Source: an uncultured Alphaproteobacteria bacterium (GTDB taxonomy: Bacteria > Pseudomonadota > Alphaproteobacteria > Methylaequorales > Methylaequoraceae). From it: DNA of 55,232 nt. Location: the NCBI GenBank assembly GCA_902625895.1, contig CACODD010000004.1, positions 1-55,232 on the forward strand, in the 5' to 3' direction. Under the pieces are notes generated by a model, which was given only the letters and a program-made list of their open reading frames with translations, did not search any database and was not told where the DNA came from. The translations under genes were made by a program, and so were the position numbers. Shown here piece by piece: positions 9,317-17,915 of this stretch (position 1 is the stretch's first letter; each line of letters opens with the position of its first letter).

Positions 9317-10675
9317 TTACTCCACTCTAAATAATCTTTTATTATCTAAATATCTTTTAGAAAAATCAACATTGGATTTAACTAACCTTCCAAAAAAATT
9401 TCTTTTTTCAAAGGTAAAATCAGACGCTTTTTCAGAATGTAACTTTAAATTATTAATATGCAGTTCATTGAAAAGAATTTTCTCTAACTTCTCAAAGATA
9501 AGAGATTCTTTATCTGTAGGAAAATAAATCTTATCCCTCACTAAAAAAACTGGAATCTTAATGCCAGTAATTTCTGAAACTAACTTAAAGAAAATTTTAG
9601 AAACAAGAAAATTCCAGCCAATATCTTTTCCTTTATACAAAAATTTTTGAAGTTTTTGATTATTCATTATGTGATTTTTTATTGCTTCATCTATTTCATT
9701 TGTAGTGAAATTTTGTAATGAAAATTTCTTTTTTTCTCTGAATACAGAATTCAAAAAGCTTGTGGATGTTTTGGACCGAAATCCCTTCATTATTAAATAA
9801 CATAATTGATCATAACCCAATACTTTGGAGAAAGACTTTTGTTGAATAGAAATATTGGAATTTGAAATCAAACTTAAATAATTGGCAAAATAATTTGTCA
9901 AGTCTAAATAGCTTGTTTTCTTATTATTTATTGTTAGTTTATTTTTAATATTCAAAAACAAGTGCAAATCGATCTTATTCCACCAGCAACCTCCAATTAA
10001 TCCTTCGTCTAACTTACCAACCTCTTTTTTATAAAAAATCGAAGAAAACGGAGAAATGGTAATTTTTTTATTGTCACCTCTTACTAAAATCTTTCCTTCA
10101 AAGCTTGGAATATCAAAAAGAGTTTTTGAAATAATTTTATTATAATTTTCTAGAACAACTCTTATCTCTTGGGTGTCATAAGAATCTTTATATTCATAAA
10201 GTTTTCCTTTATTATAAATTAAAAGATATTCTTTTTTTCTATGATTTACTCCTTGCGTGGAGAGTAATTTGATTTTTTCAAATTGATTTATTAATTTTTT
10301 TGAAGATTTAATTCGAGTCAATCTACTTTTTTTTGTTCTAGTGTCATAAAAACCCGCATGAAAATTTATAAGGTTATTTTTAACCAAAAAATTAATAACT
10401 TTTATTAAATAAGAAGATATATTGTTGGGATTATATCTAGATTTTGAGTTATAACCTCTCTTTGACATTGATACTGTAAGAAATTGTTTATCAGACTCAA
10501 TCCAGCAATAGTAAAGCTCAAGCATTAGAATTTTTAAGTGTTTCTTAAATAGAGAATTTTGATCTTCTTTGCAAAGCTCAGAAACACAATCATCAATAAT
10601 TTCTGAACTGATGTTTCTTTGAAAATCTATAGGTCTACTAAAATCAAAATCTAATTGATCAGTTTTGCTTTTCAT
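9317..10675 (-). CDS. Uncharacterised 452-residue protein, possible winged-helix/replication-type
   Basis: I do not recognise a named family. The N-terminal half (about residues 45-125) is helical with a basic segment FLTVSMSKRGYNSKSRY and a SRLTRIKSS patch, suggestive of a winged-helix DNA-binding domain like those of plasmid replication initiators. A central block, GGCWW at 228-232 followed by LTINNKKTSYLDL at 247-259, resembles a pattern I recall from uncharacterised proteobacterial proteins (GGR-Y-G-x-WW ... IDG-x-x-x-x-ELD), where the acidic motif looks catalytic. Here the arginine is replaced and only LDL remains. No signal peptide or membrane helix is present. It precedes the CNB gene by seven bases and is divergent from yggT across 18 bases. 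Confidence 0.5.
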   Translation of the reverse strand: MKSKTDQLDFDFSRPIDFQRNISSEIIDDCVSELCKEDQNSLFKKHLKILMLELYYCWIESDKQFLTVSMSKRGYNSKSRYNPNNISSYLIKVINFLVKNNLINFHAGFYDTRTKKSRLTRIKSSKKLINQFEKIKLLSTQGVNHRKKEYLLIYNKGKLYEYKDSYDTQEIRVVLENYNKIISKTLFDIPSFEGKILVRGDNKKITISPFSSIFYKKEVGKLDEGLIGGCWWNKIDLHLFLNIKNKLTINNKKTSYLDLTNYFANYLSLISNSNISIQQKSFSKVLGYDQLCYLIMKGFRSKTSTSFLNSVFREKKKFSLQNFTTNEIDEAIKNHIMNNQKLQKFLYKGKDIGWNFLVSKIFFKLVSEITGIKIPVFLVRDKIYFPTDKESLIFEKLEKILFNELHINNLKLHSEKASDFTFEKRNFFGRLVKSNVDFSKRYLDNKRLFRVE

Positions 10676-10693
10676 AATAGATTCTTATGAATT

Positions 10694-10981
10694 ATGTATT
10701 TTGTAGATTTCTTTTTATACATCATTTTTCAAATTTTGCAGATTTATAAATATGCTGTAATAATTTATGTAATTTTAAGCATGTTAATTTCATTTAATAT
10801 TATTAACACTAACAATAGAATAATTTCAATTGTAATGGATTTTTTATTTAAGTTGATCGAACCGCTGCTTAGGGTTATAAGGAATGTTATCCCAAACTTC
10901 GGTGCAATTGATATTTCACCTGTAATATTAATAATAATAATTGAAGCTTTTCAATATATTATGACAAAATACGGATTCTAA
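10694..10981 (+). CDS. yggT: YggT family membrane protein
   Basis: Small integral membrane protein of 95 residues with two hydrophobic hairpins (about residues 3-35 and 65-90). A conserved central segment LIEPLLRVIRNVIPNFGAIDISPV contains the P-L-L-R and P-x-x-G-x-I-D-x-S-P signature of YggT. Members are linked to membrane insertion, osmotic tolerance or cell division, but the molecular role is not settled. The gene is one base upstream of folD and probably co-transcribed with it. Confidence 0.9.
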   Translation: MYFVDFFLYIIFQILQIYKYAVIIYVILSMLISFNIINTNNRIISIVMDFLFKLIEPLLRVIRNVIPNFGAIDISPVILIIIIEAFQYIMTKYGF

Positions 10982-10982
10982 T

Positions 10983-11879
10983 ATGAGCAATAAAATAATA
11001 GACGGAAAACTTATATCTTCTGAAATAAGAGAAAAGGTTAAAAAATTTGGAGATCAACTTAAAAATAAAACAGGAAAAGTCCCAGGGCTGGCCGTTGTAC
11101 TTGTTGGCGAAAATCCTGCTAGCCGGGTTTATGTTAAGAATAAAATTGAAAAAACAATTGAAGTTGGTTTCAATTCAATTGAGCATAAATTGAATGAGAA
11201 AGTATCTGAGAGCGAATTAATTGATTTAGTTGATAAATTAAATAATGATGAAAATGTACAAGGAATTCTTGTACAATTACCTCTACCAAAACATGTAAAC
11301 TCAGATAAAATTTTAGATAGAATAAAGCCTGAAAAGGATGTTGACGGTTTTCATGCCAATAACGTTGGAAAACTCTGGTCAGGTCTTAATTCACTTGTTC
11401 CTTGCACCCCTTTGGGTTGTAGTATTCTTATAAAAAAGGTCTCAAAAGATCTATCAGGCAAACATGCCGTTATAATTGGAAGGTCAAATATAGTTGGGAA
11501 ACCAATGGCAGCACTACTTCTTGGAATGAACGCGACTGTAACAATATGTCATTCAAGAACAAAAGACTTGGAATCTGTCTGTAAGGATGCTGATATTGTT
11601 GTGGCTGCTGTTGGCATTCCAGAAATGGTTAAGTCAAATTGGATCAAGGAAGGTTCAATAATAATCGATGTCGGTATTAACAGAATTGAAAGAGATACAA
11701 AAAAAGTTCTAGTTGGAGATGTTGATTATGACGATTGTCTAACAAAATGTTCTCTCATCACTCCTGTTCCTGGTGGAGTAGGGCCTATGACAATAGCCTG
11801 TCTCCTTCTAAACACACTTCTTGCATCCTACCCTCAGTTTAACCAACCAATTCCTGATTTATCGTCTATGCTTGAGTAG
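10983..11879 (+). CDS. folD: FolD, methylenetetrahydrofolate dehydrogenase/cyclohydrolase
   Basis: Bifunctional cytosolic enzyme interconverting 5,10-methylene- and 10-formyl-tetrahydrofolate with NADP. The 298 residues match the family. Visible signatures are [17 protein letters not shown] (about 39-55, containing the catalytic YxxxK lysine), the QLPLP block at about 97-101, KDVDGFH near 118, and the Rossmann motif [11 protein letters not shown] at about 163-173, followed by the [10 protein letters not shown] loop near the end. Its last 21 bases overlap argG, which runs the other way. Confidence 0.97.
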   Translation: MSNKIIDGKLISSEIREKVKKFGDQLKNKTGKVPGLAVVLVGENPASRVYVKNKIEKTIEVGFNSIEHKLNEKVSESELIDLVDKLNNDENVQGILVQLPLPKHVNSDKILDRIKPEKDVDGFHANNVGKLWSGLNSLVPCTPLGCSILIKKVSKDLSGKHAVIIGRSNIVGKPMAALLLGMNATVTICHSRTKDLESVCKDADIVVAAVGIPEMVKSNWIKEGSIIIDVGINRIERDTKKVLVGDVDYDDCLTKCSLITPVPGGVGPMTIACLLLNTLLASYPQFNQPIPDLSSMLE

Positions 11880-13061
11880 TTTAAGCCTGAGTGCGTTTAA
11901 TTTTATGAACCCCTCAGCATCTTTTTGGTTATAAATTGAGTCTTCTTCAAAAGTTGCCATTTCACTGCTATAAAGACTATTTTTTGACTTTCTTCCGAGT
12001 ATAATAATATTTCCTTTATAAATTTTTAACTTTACAGTACCCTCGACATTTGATTGCGATTTATCAATCAATGACTGTAACATTTCTCTTTCTGGAGTAA
12101 ACCAGAAACCATTGTAGATTAATTCTGCATATTTAGGCATTAATTCATCTTTCAAATGAGCTGAAGATTTGTCAAGTGTAATACTTTCTATTGCTCTTCT
12201 TGAAGCAAGAAGAATTTCTCCTCCAGGAGTTTCGTATACACCTCTTGATTTCATGCCTACAAATCTGTTTTCAACAATATCAATTCTTCCAATTCCATTT
12301 TCACCACCTATTTTATTTAATCTAGCGAGAAGTTTAGCAGGTGATAGTTTTTCTCCATTAATAGAAATTAAATCTCCCTTGAAAAACTCTAAATCAATTA
12401 TTGTTGGGGTGTTAGGAGCATCCTCACAAGAAATCGTTCTTGTGTACATTGACTCGTTTGGCTGCGCCCAAGGATCCTCCAAAATTTTTCCTTCATACGA
12501 TGTATGCAGGAGATTTGCATCCATTGAATAGGGAGGCTCATAACTATTTTCAGGTGATACAGAAATTTGTGATTTTTTGGCATATTCTATTAAATCCTTT
12601 CTAGACTTTAAATTCCATTCTCTCCAAGGAGCAATAACTTTAATTTTTGGGTTTAATGCATAATATCCCAACTCAAATCTAATTTGATCATTACCCTTTC
12701 CCGTTGAACCGTGTGCAACGAAGTCTGCGCCTACTTTTTTCGCAATTTCAAGTTGTTTTTTTGCTATTAATGGTCTTGCTATAGATGTCCCTAGAAGATA
12801 GTAACCTTCATAAACTGCATTAGCCCTGAACATTGGAAATACATAATCTTTAACGAAGTCTTCTTTTAAGTCATCAATAAAAATTTCTTTTACTCCAAGT
12901 TTTAAAGCCTTATCCTTGGCTTCTTTGACCTCACTTCCTTGTCCAATATCAGCAGTGAAAGTTACAACTTCTAAATTTCTTTCATTTTGAAGCCATTTTA
13001 AAATTACAGATGTATCAAGTCCTCCAGAAAAGGCTAAAACAACTTTTTTTTTCTTATTCAT
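11859..13061 (-). CDS. argG: ArgG, argininosuccinate synthase
   Basis: Joins citrulline and aspartate using ATP in arginine synthesis. The P-loop-like ATP-pyrophosphatase motif [12 protein letters not shown] is at the N-terminus, followed by THE family blocks [14 protein letters not shown] and [18 protein letters not shown] start at the ATG at 13061 (about 400 residues, [14 protein letters not shown]), eight bases after the stop of the upstream IalB gene. A TTG at 13085 would add eight residues and overlap that gene. It converges on and overlaps folD. Confidence 0.96.
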   Translation of the reverse strand: MNKKKKVVLAFSGGLDTSVILKWLQNERNLEVVTFTADIGQGSEVKEAKDKALKLGVKEIFIDDLKEDFVKDYVFPMFRANAVYEGYYLLGTSIARPLIAKKQLEIAKKVGADFVAHGSTGKGNDQIRFELGYYALNPKIKVIAPWREWNLKSRKDLIEYAKKSQISVSPENSYEPPYSMDANLLHTSYEGKILEDPWAQPNESMYTRTISCEDAPNTPTIIDLEFFKGDLISINGEKLSPAKLLARLNKIGGENGIGRIDIVENRFVGMKSRGVYETPGGEILLASRRAIESITLDKSSAHLKDELMPKYAELIYNGFWFTPEREMLQSLIDKSQSNVEGTVKLKIYKGNIIILGRKSKNSLYSSEMATFEEDSIYNQKDAEGFIKLNALRLKLLKHRR

Positions 13062-13069
13062 AAAGTTTA

Positions 13070-13594
13070 CTATTTCTTTTGGCAAGCTTCATTTATTTGC
13101 TGGTATGCTTTGCTGAAACCCATTAAAGAATAGGTATCTGTTGTTATCGTTCCTCTTGTTGAAGTTCCAACAACTTTCATTTTCATAGATGACTTTAAGA
13201 ATTTAATAATTTTTTCATCGTCAGGAGGACTAAAGCTCCATGCTCTTGATCCTGACGTAAATAATTGAAATTTTGCATCGCCAACAGTGATTTCTGGGTT
13301 ACTATCTGCTTTATAATTGTATCCAGCCACTATACTGAACTCATTCCATTTATTCTGACCAGGCAAATGAGTAATAACAGCAAAAATCTCACCTCTTCTT
13401 TTATAGTTACCTTCTGCTTTTTTTGGTTTTGAAACTGCGAGGCAGGCTAAGTTTTTTCCTTCACCTTCTGCATAAGCACTCCAATCATTAAATTTTCCTA
13501 GTTCCTTGGATTTTATTTCAGTAAATACAAAAATTACAAAAATGGTTAGCAAAAATTTATAAGTTATTTTTAAATTCATTATTTTTATTGACAT
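13070..13594 (-). CDS. Invasion-associated locus B (IalB) family secreted protein
   Basis: Predicted periplasmic protein with an N-terminal signal peptide (hydrophobic stretch at about residues 11-24; the second Met at 13579 may be the real start). The mature part follows the IalB plan: an early cysteine ([10 protein letters not shown]), [14 protein letters not shown], an SIVAGYNY strand, a central GSRAWSF, then [19 protein letters not shown] and a final EACQKK with the second cysteine. IalB proteins are essentially an alphaproteobacterial family. Free-living members have no proven role and the name comes from Bartonella. It is just upstream of argG and divergent from an EamA transporter. Confidence 0.88.
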   Translation of the reverse strand: MSIKIMNLKITYKFLLTIFVIFVFTEIKSKELGKFNDWSAYAEGEGKNLACLAVSKPKKAEGNYKRRGEIFAVITHLPGQNKWNEFSIVAGYNYKADSNPEITVGDAKFQLFTSGSRAWSFSPPDDEKIIKFLKSSMKMKVVGTSTRGTITTDTYSLMGFSKAYQQINEACQKK

Positions 13595-13635
13595 ATTAGC
13601 TAATAAATTGCAAGAGACTATAATTCAAATAAGAT

Positions 13636-14499
13636 ATGTACCCAATTTTTTTACTTGTTTCGTCCTGTTTTCTCTTTTCAGTCCTCGCTGCTTTGATAAA
13701 ATTTGGCTCTCAGTTCATTCATCCCATCGAACAAGCATTCTTTAGGAATTTAATTAGTATTTTATTACTTATTCCCTTTGTTATTCAAACTAAGAAAATA
13801 ATTAATAAAAGTAGTAATATCAAACTTTTAGTTTTAAGAGGAATCTTTGGTGGTATCACAATGATTCTTCTTTTTTGGTCTTATTCACTTATTCCCCTTT
13901 CACAAGCCATGGCGGTTAGCTTTAGCACTCCTCTTTTTATTTATCTAGGGGCGATATTATTTTTTAAAGAAAAAACTTCTAGACTAAATAATTTTATAAT
14001 TCTTCTTGGATTTATCTTAACTATCATAATAATTCGACCAGACTTAGAAATAAAATTTGGAGTTATTCTAGCGCTTATTGCTGCAATAACTCACGCTATA
14101 GCAGGTTTGTTGGTAAAAAAAATATCAAAAAATGAATCTGTAATCACTCTAATGTTTAGTATGGTGTTATTGATGACTCCTATCGCTGGTATTCCTACTA
14201 TGATGGTTTGGTCAACACCAAATATTCAACAATTATACTTATTGGTTATTATTTCAGTTATAGCAACACTAGGGAATTTTTGTTGGACAAAAGCTCTAAG
14301 TATAACAAAGTTGACAAATTTGATGTCTTTTGATTTTTCTAAATTGTTATTTACTACTATATTGGGATTTATTTTTTTTGATGAGAAAATTGATCTTATA
14401 ACAATAATCTGTGGATCTGGTTTAATTTTATGTTCAAATATTAAGTTTATTAGTGTTAGAAGAAATGAGAAAAATAAAACCATTTTACCAGATAATTAG
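13636..14499 (+). CDS. EamA/DMT-family transporter, copy 1
   Basis: Ten hydrophobic helices in two homologous halves over 287 residues, the plan of the 10-TM drug/metabolite transporters (RhaT/YdcZ/RarD-like). EamA hallmarks are the early FIHPIEQAFFRNLISILLL segment, ISLSQAMAVSF-like residues in helix 4, and FIFFDEKIDLIT near the last helix. Substrate cannot be predicted. Its last 35 bases overlap a second EamA gene with which it shares the C-terminal motif, pointing to an old tandem duplication and possibly a heteromeric transporter. Confidence 0.88.
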   Translation: MYPIFLLVSSCFLFSVLAALIKFGSQFIHPIEQAFFRNLISILLLIPFVIQTKKIINKSSNIKLLVLRGIFGGITMILLFWSYSLIPLSQAMAVSFSTPLFIYLGAILFFKEKTSRLNNFIILLGFILTIIIIRPDLEIKFGVILALIAAITHAIAGLLVKKISKNESVITLMFSMVLLMTPIAGIPTMMVWSTPNIQQLYLLVIISVIATLGNFCWTKALSITKLTNLMSFDFSKLLFTTILGFIFFDEKIDLITIICGSGLILCSNIKFISVRRNEKNKTILPDN

Positions 14500-15304
14500 T
14501 TGTTTTTTTTTTGCAATTCTTGGCGTCCAAATAAAAAAGTTACTTTTAATAGATAACATAGAAAACCTTGTCTTCTACAGATCATTTTTTGGGATGTTAT
14601 TATTATTGATAACCATTTTATTGACTCAAAAAAGGGTATTTTTTTTGATAAACACAGGAAATATTAAAATTCACATTTTTAGATGTCTTTGCGGAGTATC
14701 AGCCATGTATTTCGGATATCAATCTTTGATGTTCCTTACATTAGCTCAAGCCAGTACAATTGGATTTACAAAAGTTTTTTTTACCTGTTTAATTTCATTT
14801 TTTATATTCGCAGAAAAATTAAACTTAAAACTGATCGTTTTAATATTTTTAGGATTTCTGGGAATTATTTTGATTACAAGACCGGGACAAATTCAGAGTG
14901 ACACTGGTGTATACATGGCTTTATTCTCTGCGATATGTGTATCAGGAGGTATTATTTCGATATCTTATTTGAGTAAAAGGGAAGAAACTTTAACTATACT
15001 TTTTTATCACTCTCTTTTTTCTACAATTATTTTTTTTTCAATTTTTTATAGTAAAATTTCTTTTAAATCTTTTGATTTAATTGGGAGCTATTTTTTAATA
15101 ACTTTAACAGCATTACTTGGACAATATTTTAACACGGAATCCTATAAAAACTTTGAAACAAAAAATGTTGTTATTCTTAGTTACTCTAGAATAATTTTTT
15201 CTACAATATTTGGGTTTATTTTCTTTGACGAAAAAATAAATTTTATGAGTTTAGTCGGAATATTAATCGTCTGTTTAACAAGTTTCTTAGTTCAAAAAAA
15301 ATAG
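14465..15304 (+). CDS. EamA/DMT-family transporter, copy 2
   Basis: Second ten-helix EamA protein. I start at the ATG at 14465 (279 residues); a GTG at 14453 would add four residues. It begins inside the end of copy 1, so the pair is almost certainly co-translated. Shared features are the N-terminal FYRSFFGMLLLL segment, LAQASTIGF in helix 4, and FIFFDEKINFMS near the C-terminus, closely matching the equivalent FIFFDEKIDLIT of copy 1. Substrate unknown. It ends one base before the stop of the convergent aldo/keto reductase gene. Confidence 0.88.
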   Translation: MRKIKPFYQIISCFFFAILGVQIKKLLLIDNIENLVFYRSFFGMLLLLITILLTQKRVFFLINTGNIKIHIFRCLCGVSAMYFGYQSLMFLTLAQASTIGFTKVFFTCLISFFIFAEKLNLKLIVLIFLGFLGIILITRPGQIQSDTGVYMALFSAICVSGGIISISYLSKREETLTILFYHSLFSTIIFFSIFYSKISFKSFDLIGSYFLITLTALLGQYFNTESYKNFETKNVVILSYSRIIFSTIFGFIFFDEKINFMSLVGILIVCLTSFLVQKK

Positions 15305-15305
15305 A

Positions 15306-16346
15306 TTAAGGACATGGGTATGGATTTTCATCATGAATTTTTTCAATTTCAGAAATTACATCATCTGTTAAATTAATTCTGAAGGAATTAATATTATCCT
15401 TTAGCTGTTCTAAATCAGTTGCGCCAATAATATTACTTGTTAAAAAATCTCTTGAATTTACAAAACCTAAAGCCATTTGCACTGGCGTTAGACCATGCTC
15501 TCTGGCAAGGCTGTTGAATTTTTCTGAGTATTTTAAGCCCTTCGGCTTTGTATACCTTGTATACATGTTTGAATATAGGGTCAGTCTAGCTCCGTCAGGC
15601 TTTGCTCCGTTGTCATATTTTCCTGTTAACATTCCAAATGCTAGAGGCGAATAAGCTAATAATCCACATTTCTCTCTAATTGATATTTCTGCCATTCCTA
15701 CCTCATAACTTCTGTTTAAAAGAGAGTAGGGGTTCTGAACAGAAACAATTCTTGGAAGACCAAACTTTTCAGCTAAGGAAAGAAATTTCATTAATCCCCA
15801 GGGAGTTTCATTAGAAAGACCAATATATCTTATTTTACCCTTTTTTACATTATCTGAAAGAACTTCAAGTTGAAGTTTTAAATCAATAAAATCAGATTCT
15901 TCCTCAAATTTATAACCTAATTTCCCAAAAAAATTTGATTGTCTGTCTGGCCAGTGCAATTGATATAAATCTATATAATCTGTTTTAAGTCTTTTTAAAC
16001 TACCATCTATTGCTTCATTAATTTGTTGTTCGTTAAGTCTAGTTTCCTTATTACGAAACCACTTCATGCCAGATCTTCCAACTACCTTTGAAGCGATAAT
16101 TACTTTGTTTCGGCATTTTCTAGATTTTAGCCAATTACCAATGATTTTTTCTGTAATACCCCATGTTTCTTTTTTTGGGGGCACAGAATAAAGTTCAGCG
16201 GTATCAAAGAAATTTACGCCTTCAGAAATTGCCAAATCCATCTGCTGAAAACCTTCTTCTTCAGAATTTTGTTCGCCCCAAGTCATTGTTCCTAGGCAAA
16301 TTAGACTTACGTCGATATTTGTATTACCTAACTTGTTATATTTCAT
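15306..16346 (-). CDS. Aldo/keto reductase, Tas-like
   Basis: NADPH-dependent oxidoreductase with the TIM-barrel plan of the aldo/keto reductases. The 346 residues start with KYNKLGNTNIDVSLICLGTMTWGEQ. They contain the catalytic DTAELYSVPP (Asp and Tyr), the lysine in VIIASKVVGR, and DLYQLHWPDR with the catalytic histidine. The long DTAELYSVPP...TWGxTE loop is the form found in E. coli Tas rather than in compact AKRs. Physiological substrate unknown. It is divergent from the Bax-inhibitor gene across 108 bases. Confidence 0.9.
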   Translation of the reverse strand: MKYNKLGNTNIDVSLICLGTMTWGEQNSEEEGFQQMDLAISEGVNFFDTAELYSVPPKKETWGITEKIIGNWLKSRKCRNKVIIASKVVGRSGMKWFRNKETRLNEQQINEAIDGSLKRLKTDYIDLYQLHWPDRQSNFFGKLGYKFEEESDFIDLKLQLEVLSDNVKKGKIRYIGLSNETPWGLMKFLSLAEKFGLPRIVSVQNPYSLLNRSYEVGMAEISIREKCGLLAYSPLAFGMLTGKYDNGAKPDGARLTLYSNMYTRYTKPKGLKYSEKFNSLAREHGLTPVQMALGFVNSRDFLTSNIIGATDLEQLKDNINSFRINLTDDVISEIEKIHDENPYPCP

Positions 16347-16406
16347 AATAAAATAAAAATCTTGATTTAAAAATTTTGTATCATATTTTAACTATAAATA
16401 ATAATA

Positions 16407-16423
16407 GTAGTATATTATACTAC
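16407..16423. promoter_or_regulatory. Perfect 17-bp inverted repeat upstream of the Bax-inhibitor gene
   Basis: The two 8-base arms GTAGTATA and TATACTAC flank a single central T. The element sits 31 bases ahead of the ATG of the Bax-inhibitor-1 gene, in the only sizeable gap between it and the divergent aldo/keto reductase. It could be an operator overlapping a -10 region, or a short hairpin in the 5' leader. No known regulator is assigned. Confidence 0.35.
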
Positions 16424-16441
16424 ATGTAAAACATTTAAAAT

Positions 16442-16447
16442 AAGGAG
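16442..16447 (+). promoter_or_regulatory. Strong ribosome binding site (AAGGAG)
   Basis: AAGGAG lies seven bases ahead of the ATG at 16455. Most genes here have weak or no Shine-Dalgarno sequence, so this one stands out and suggests high translation of the Bax-inhibitor-1 protein. Confidence 0.7.
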
Positions 16448-16454
16448 TTTAAAA

Positions 16455-17186
16455 ATGGCTTACGACTATGAAAGAGATCTAAAATCCAAATCTACATCTA
16501 TTGATATAGATTTAGGTCTTAGAGCCTACATGAATAAGGTCTATTCTTTTATGGCAGTTGGTTTGGCACTCACTGGTGTCATCGCCCATCTTACATCAAC
16601 GTTGGCTTTCAATTTTACCACCAATACCTACACATCTTTTGGTGCAGCTATCTATGGTTCGCCTCTAGCATTTTTAATAATGCTGGCACCATTAGGTTTC
16701 ATTATTGCTTTAAACATGGGTATTGCAAGAATGAAGGAAAGTACTGTTCAAATCCTATTTTGGGCATTTGCTTCTGTGATGGGACTTTCTCTATCATCAA
16801 TTTTCATTCAGTACACTGGTGAATCAGTTGCTCGAGTATTTTTCATATCTGCCGGAGCTTTTGGAGCTCTAAGTCTGTACGGTTACACCACCAAAAAGGA
16901 TTTAACAGGTTGGGGCTCGTTTCTGTTTATTGGACTAATTGGTATATTGATAGCTTCAATTGTAAATATCTTCGTAGCTAGTACCGCGCTTCAGTTTGGA
17001 ATTTCAGTAATTGGTGTTCTAGTATTTGCAGGACTTACTGCCTATGATACTCAGCGCATTAAGGCAATGTACTTTGATGGTTCTGGACAAGAAGGTAAAA
17101 AAGCAATAATGGGAGCTTTGACTTTATATCTAGATTTTATCAACCTCTTCATCATGCTAATCCAATTATTTGGGCAAAGAAGATAA
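16455..17186 (+). CDS. Bax inhibitor-1 / YccA-YbhL family membrane protein
   Basis: Polytopic protein of 243 residues with seven hydrophobic helices and a short charged N-terminus. Family signatures are LRAYMNKVYSFMAVGLALTG at the first helix, the central FGALSLYGYTTKKDLTGWGSFL block, and the late AYDTQRIK motif with the conserved aspartate, then ALTLYLDFINLFIMLI. Homologues act as pH-dependent calcium leak channels or interact with FtsH-type proteolysis; which role applies here is unknown. The AAGGAG site and the large gap upstream indicate its own transcription unit. Confidence 0.93.
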   Translation: MAYDYERDLKSKSTSIDIDLGLRAYMNKVYSFMAVGLALTGVIAHLTSTLAFNFTTNTYTSFGAAIYGSPLAFLIMLAPLGFIIALNMGIARMKESTVQILFWAFASVMGLSLSSIFIQYTGESVARVFFISAGAFGALSLYGYTTKKDLTGWGSFLFIGLIGILIASIVNIFVASTALQFGISVIGVLVFAGLTAYDTQRIKAMYFDGSGQEGKKAIMGALTLYLDFINLFIMLIQLFGQRR

Positions 17187-17204
17187 TATAAAATATTCGT
17201 AGTT

Positions 17205-17224
17205 GGTAGGGCTAACACCCTACC
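17205..17224 (+). terminator. Hairpin between the Bax-inhibitor gene and the DUF6134 gene
   Basis: Seven-base stem GGTAGGG/CCCTACC with a six-base loop, 19 bases after the Bax-inhibitor stop. It is the most GC-rich spot in its surroundings but has no following T run, so it may be an mRNA-stabilising or attenuating structure rather than a factor-independent terminator. It lies 20 bases ahead of the TTG start of the next gene. Confidence 0.4.
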
Positions 17225-17243
17225 GGCTCAACTCAACAAACTC

Positions 17244-17915
17244 TTGAAAAAATTCACGTTTCTTTTTATCTTTTTTACTCTTTTCTTACCTTCAATATCA
17301 GTTTCAAACATAACAGCTGAGAAACTCAATTTTAATGTTTACAGAAATGGCTCATTAATTGGTTATCACAACTTAGATTTCTATGAAGAAGATGGTCTGA
17401 TTGAATCAAATATTGAAATAAAGTTCGAAGTTACTTTTCTTGGTTTTGTAGTGTATGAGTATTTTCATAAAAATCATGAAAAATGGATGAATAACACGCT
17501 AGTTTTTATGGAGGCCAGTACCGACAATAATGGTGACTTGTTGGACTGTAAAGTTAATAAAAAAGAAAACAAGTTTAAAATTTTGGGAACTCATGGCGAT
17601 TTTACAATTGATAAAAAAATCACACCAACGACATACTGGAAGTTTGACCAATTAATTTCTGGAGAGAAAAATAAAGTTTTGAATTCTCAAGATTGTAGTT
17701 ACATAAATTTTGAAATTAAATACCTCGGAGATGAAATGATTTATGATAATTTACTTAAAGCTTCACGTTATAAACTATTAGGTAAAGAGTTTACTGGTGA
17801 TGATGTAAATATTGACATCTGGTATAAAGATAAAAAATGGGTAAAAATGATTTTTCTAAAAGATGGGAGTACAGTTGAGTATTTTTTAAAGGAATATGAC
17901 TATAAAAAAGAATAA
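17244..17915 (+). CDS. DUF6134-like secreted protein
   Basis: Exported protein of 223 residues with a clear signal peptide (MKKFTFLFIFFTLFLPSISVS). The mature part begins LNFNVYRNGSLIGYHNLDF and continues through VTFLGFVVYEYFHKNHEKW, then ASTDNNGD. This pattern (V-Y-x-x-G-x-x-I-G-x-H, then V-Y-x-Y-x-H-x-x-x-E-x-W) matches what I recall of DUF6134. The function is unknown, but the family is often found near the SDR/CFA lipid genes that follow here. The start is TTG, the only one giving a signal peptide. The last 20 bases overlap the SDR gene. Confidence 0.7.
   Translation: MKKFTFLFIFFTLFLPSISVSNITAEKLNFNVYRNGSLIGYHNLDFYEEDGLIESNIEIKFEVTFLGFVVYEYFHKNHEKWMNNTLVFMEASTDNNGDLLDCKVNKKENKFKILGTHGDFTIDKKITPTTYWKFDQLISGEKNKVLNSQDCSYINFEIKYLGDEMIYDNLLKASRYKLLGKEFTGDDVNIDIWYKDKKWVKMIFLKDGSTVEYFLKEYDYKKE

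Noticed and set aside
13588..13624. Consensus-like TTGACA (13588) and TATAAT (13619) between the IalB gene and the first EamA gene
   Set aside because: The two boxes are 25 bases apart, too far for one sigma-70 promoter, and the TTGACA spans the IalB start codon. The TATAAT alone may still be a -10 box for the EamA genes, but I found no matching -35.
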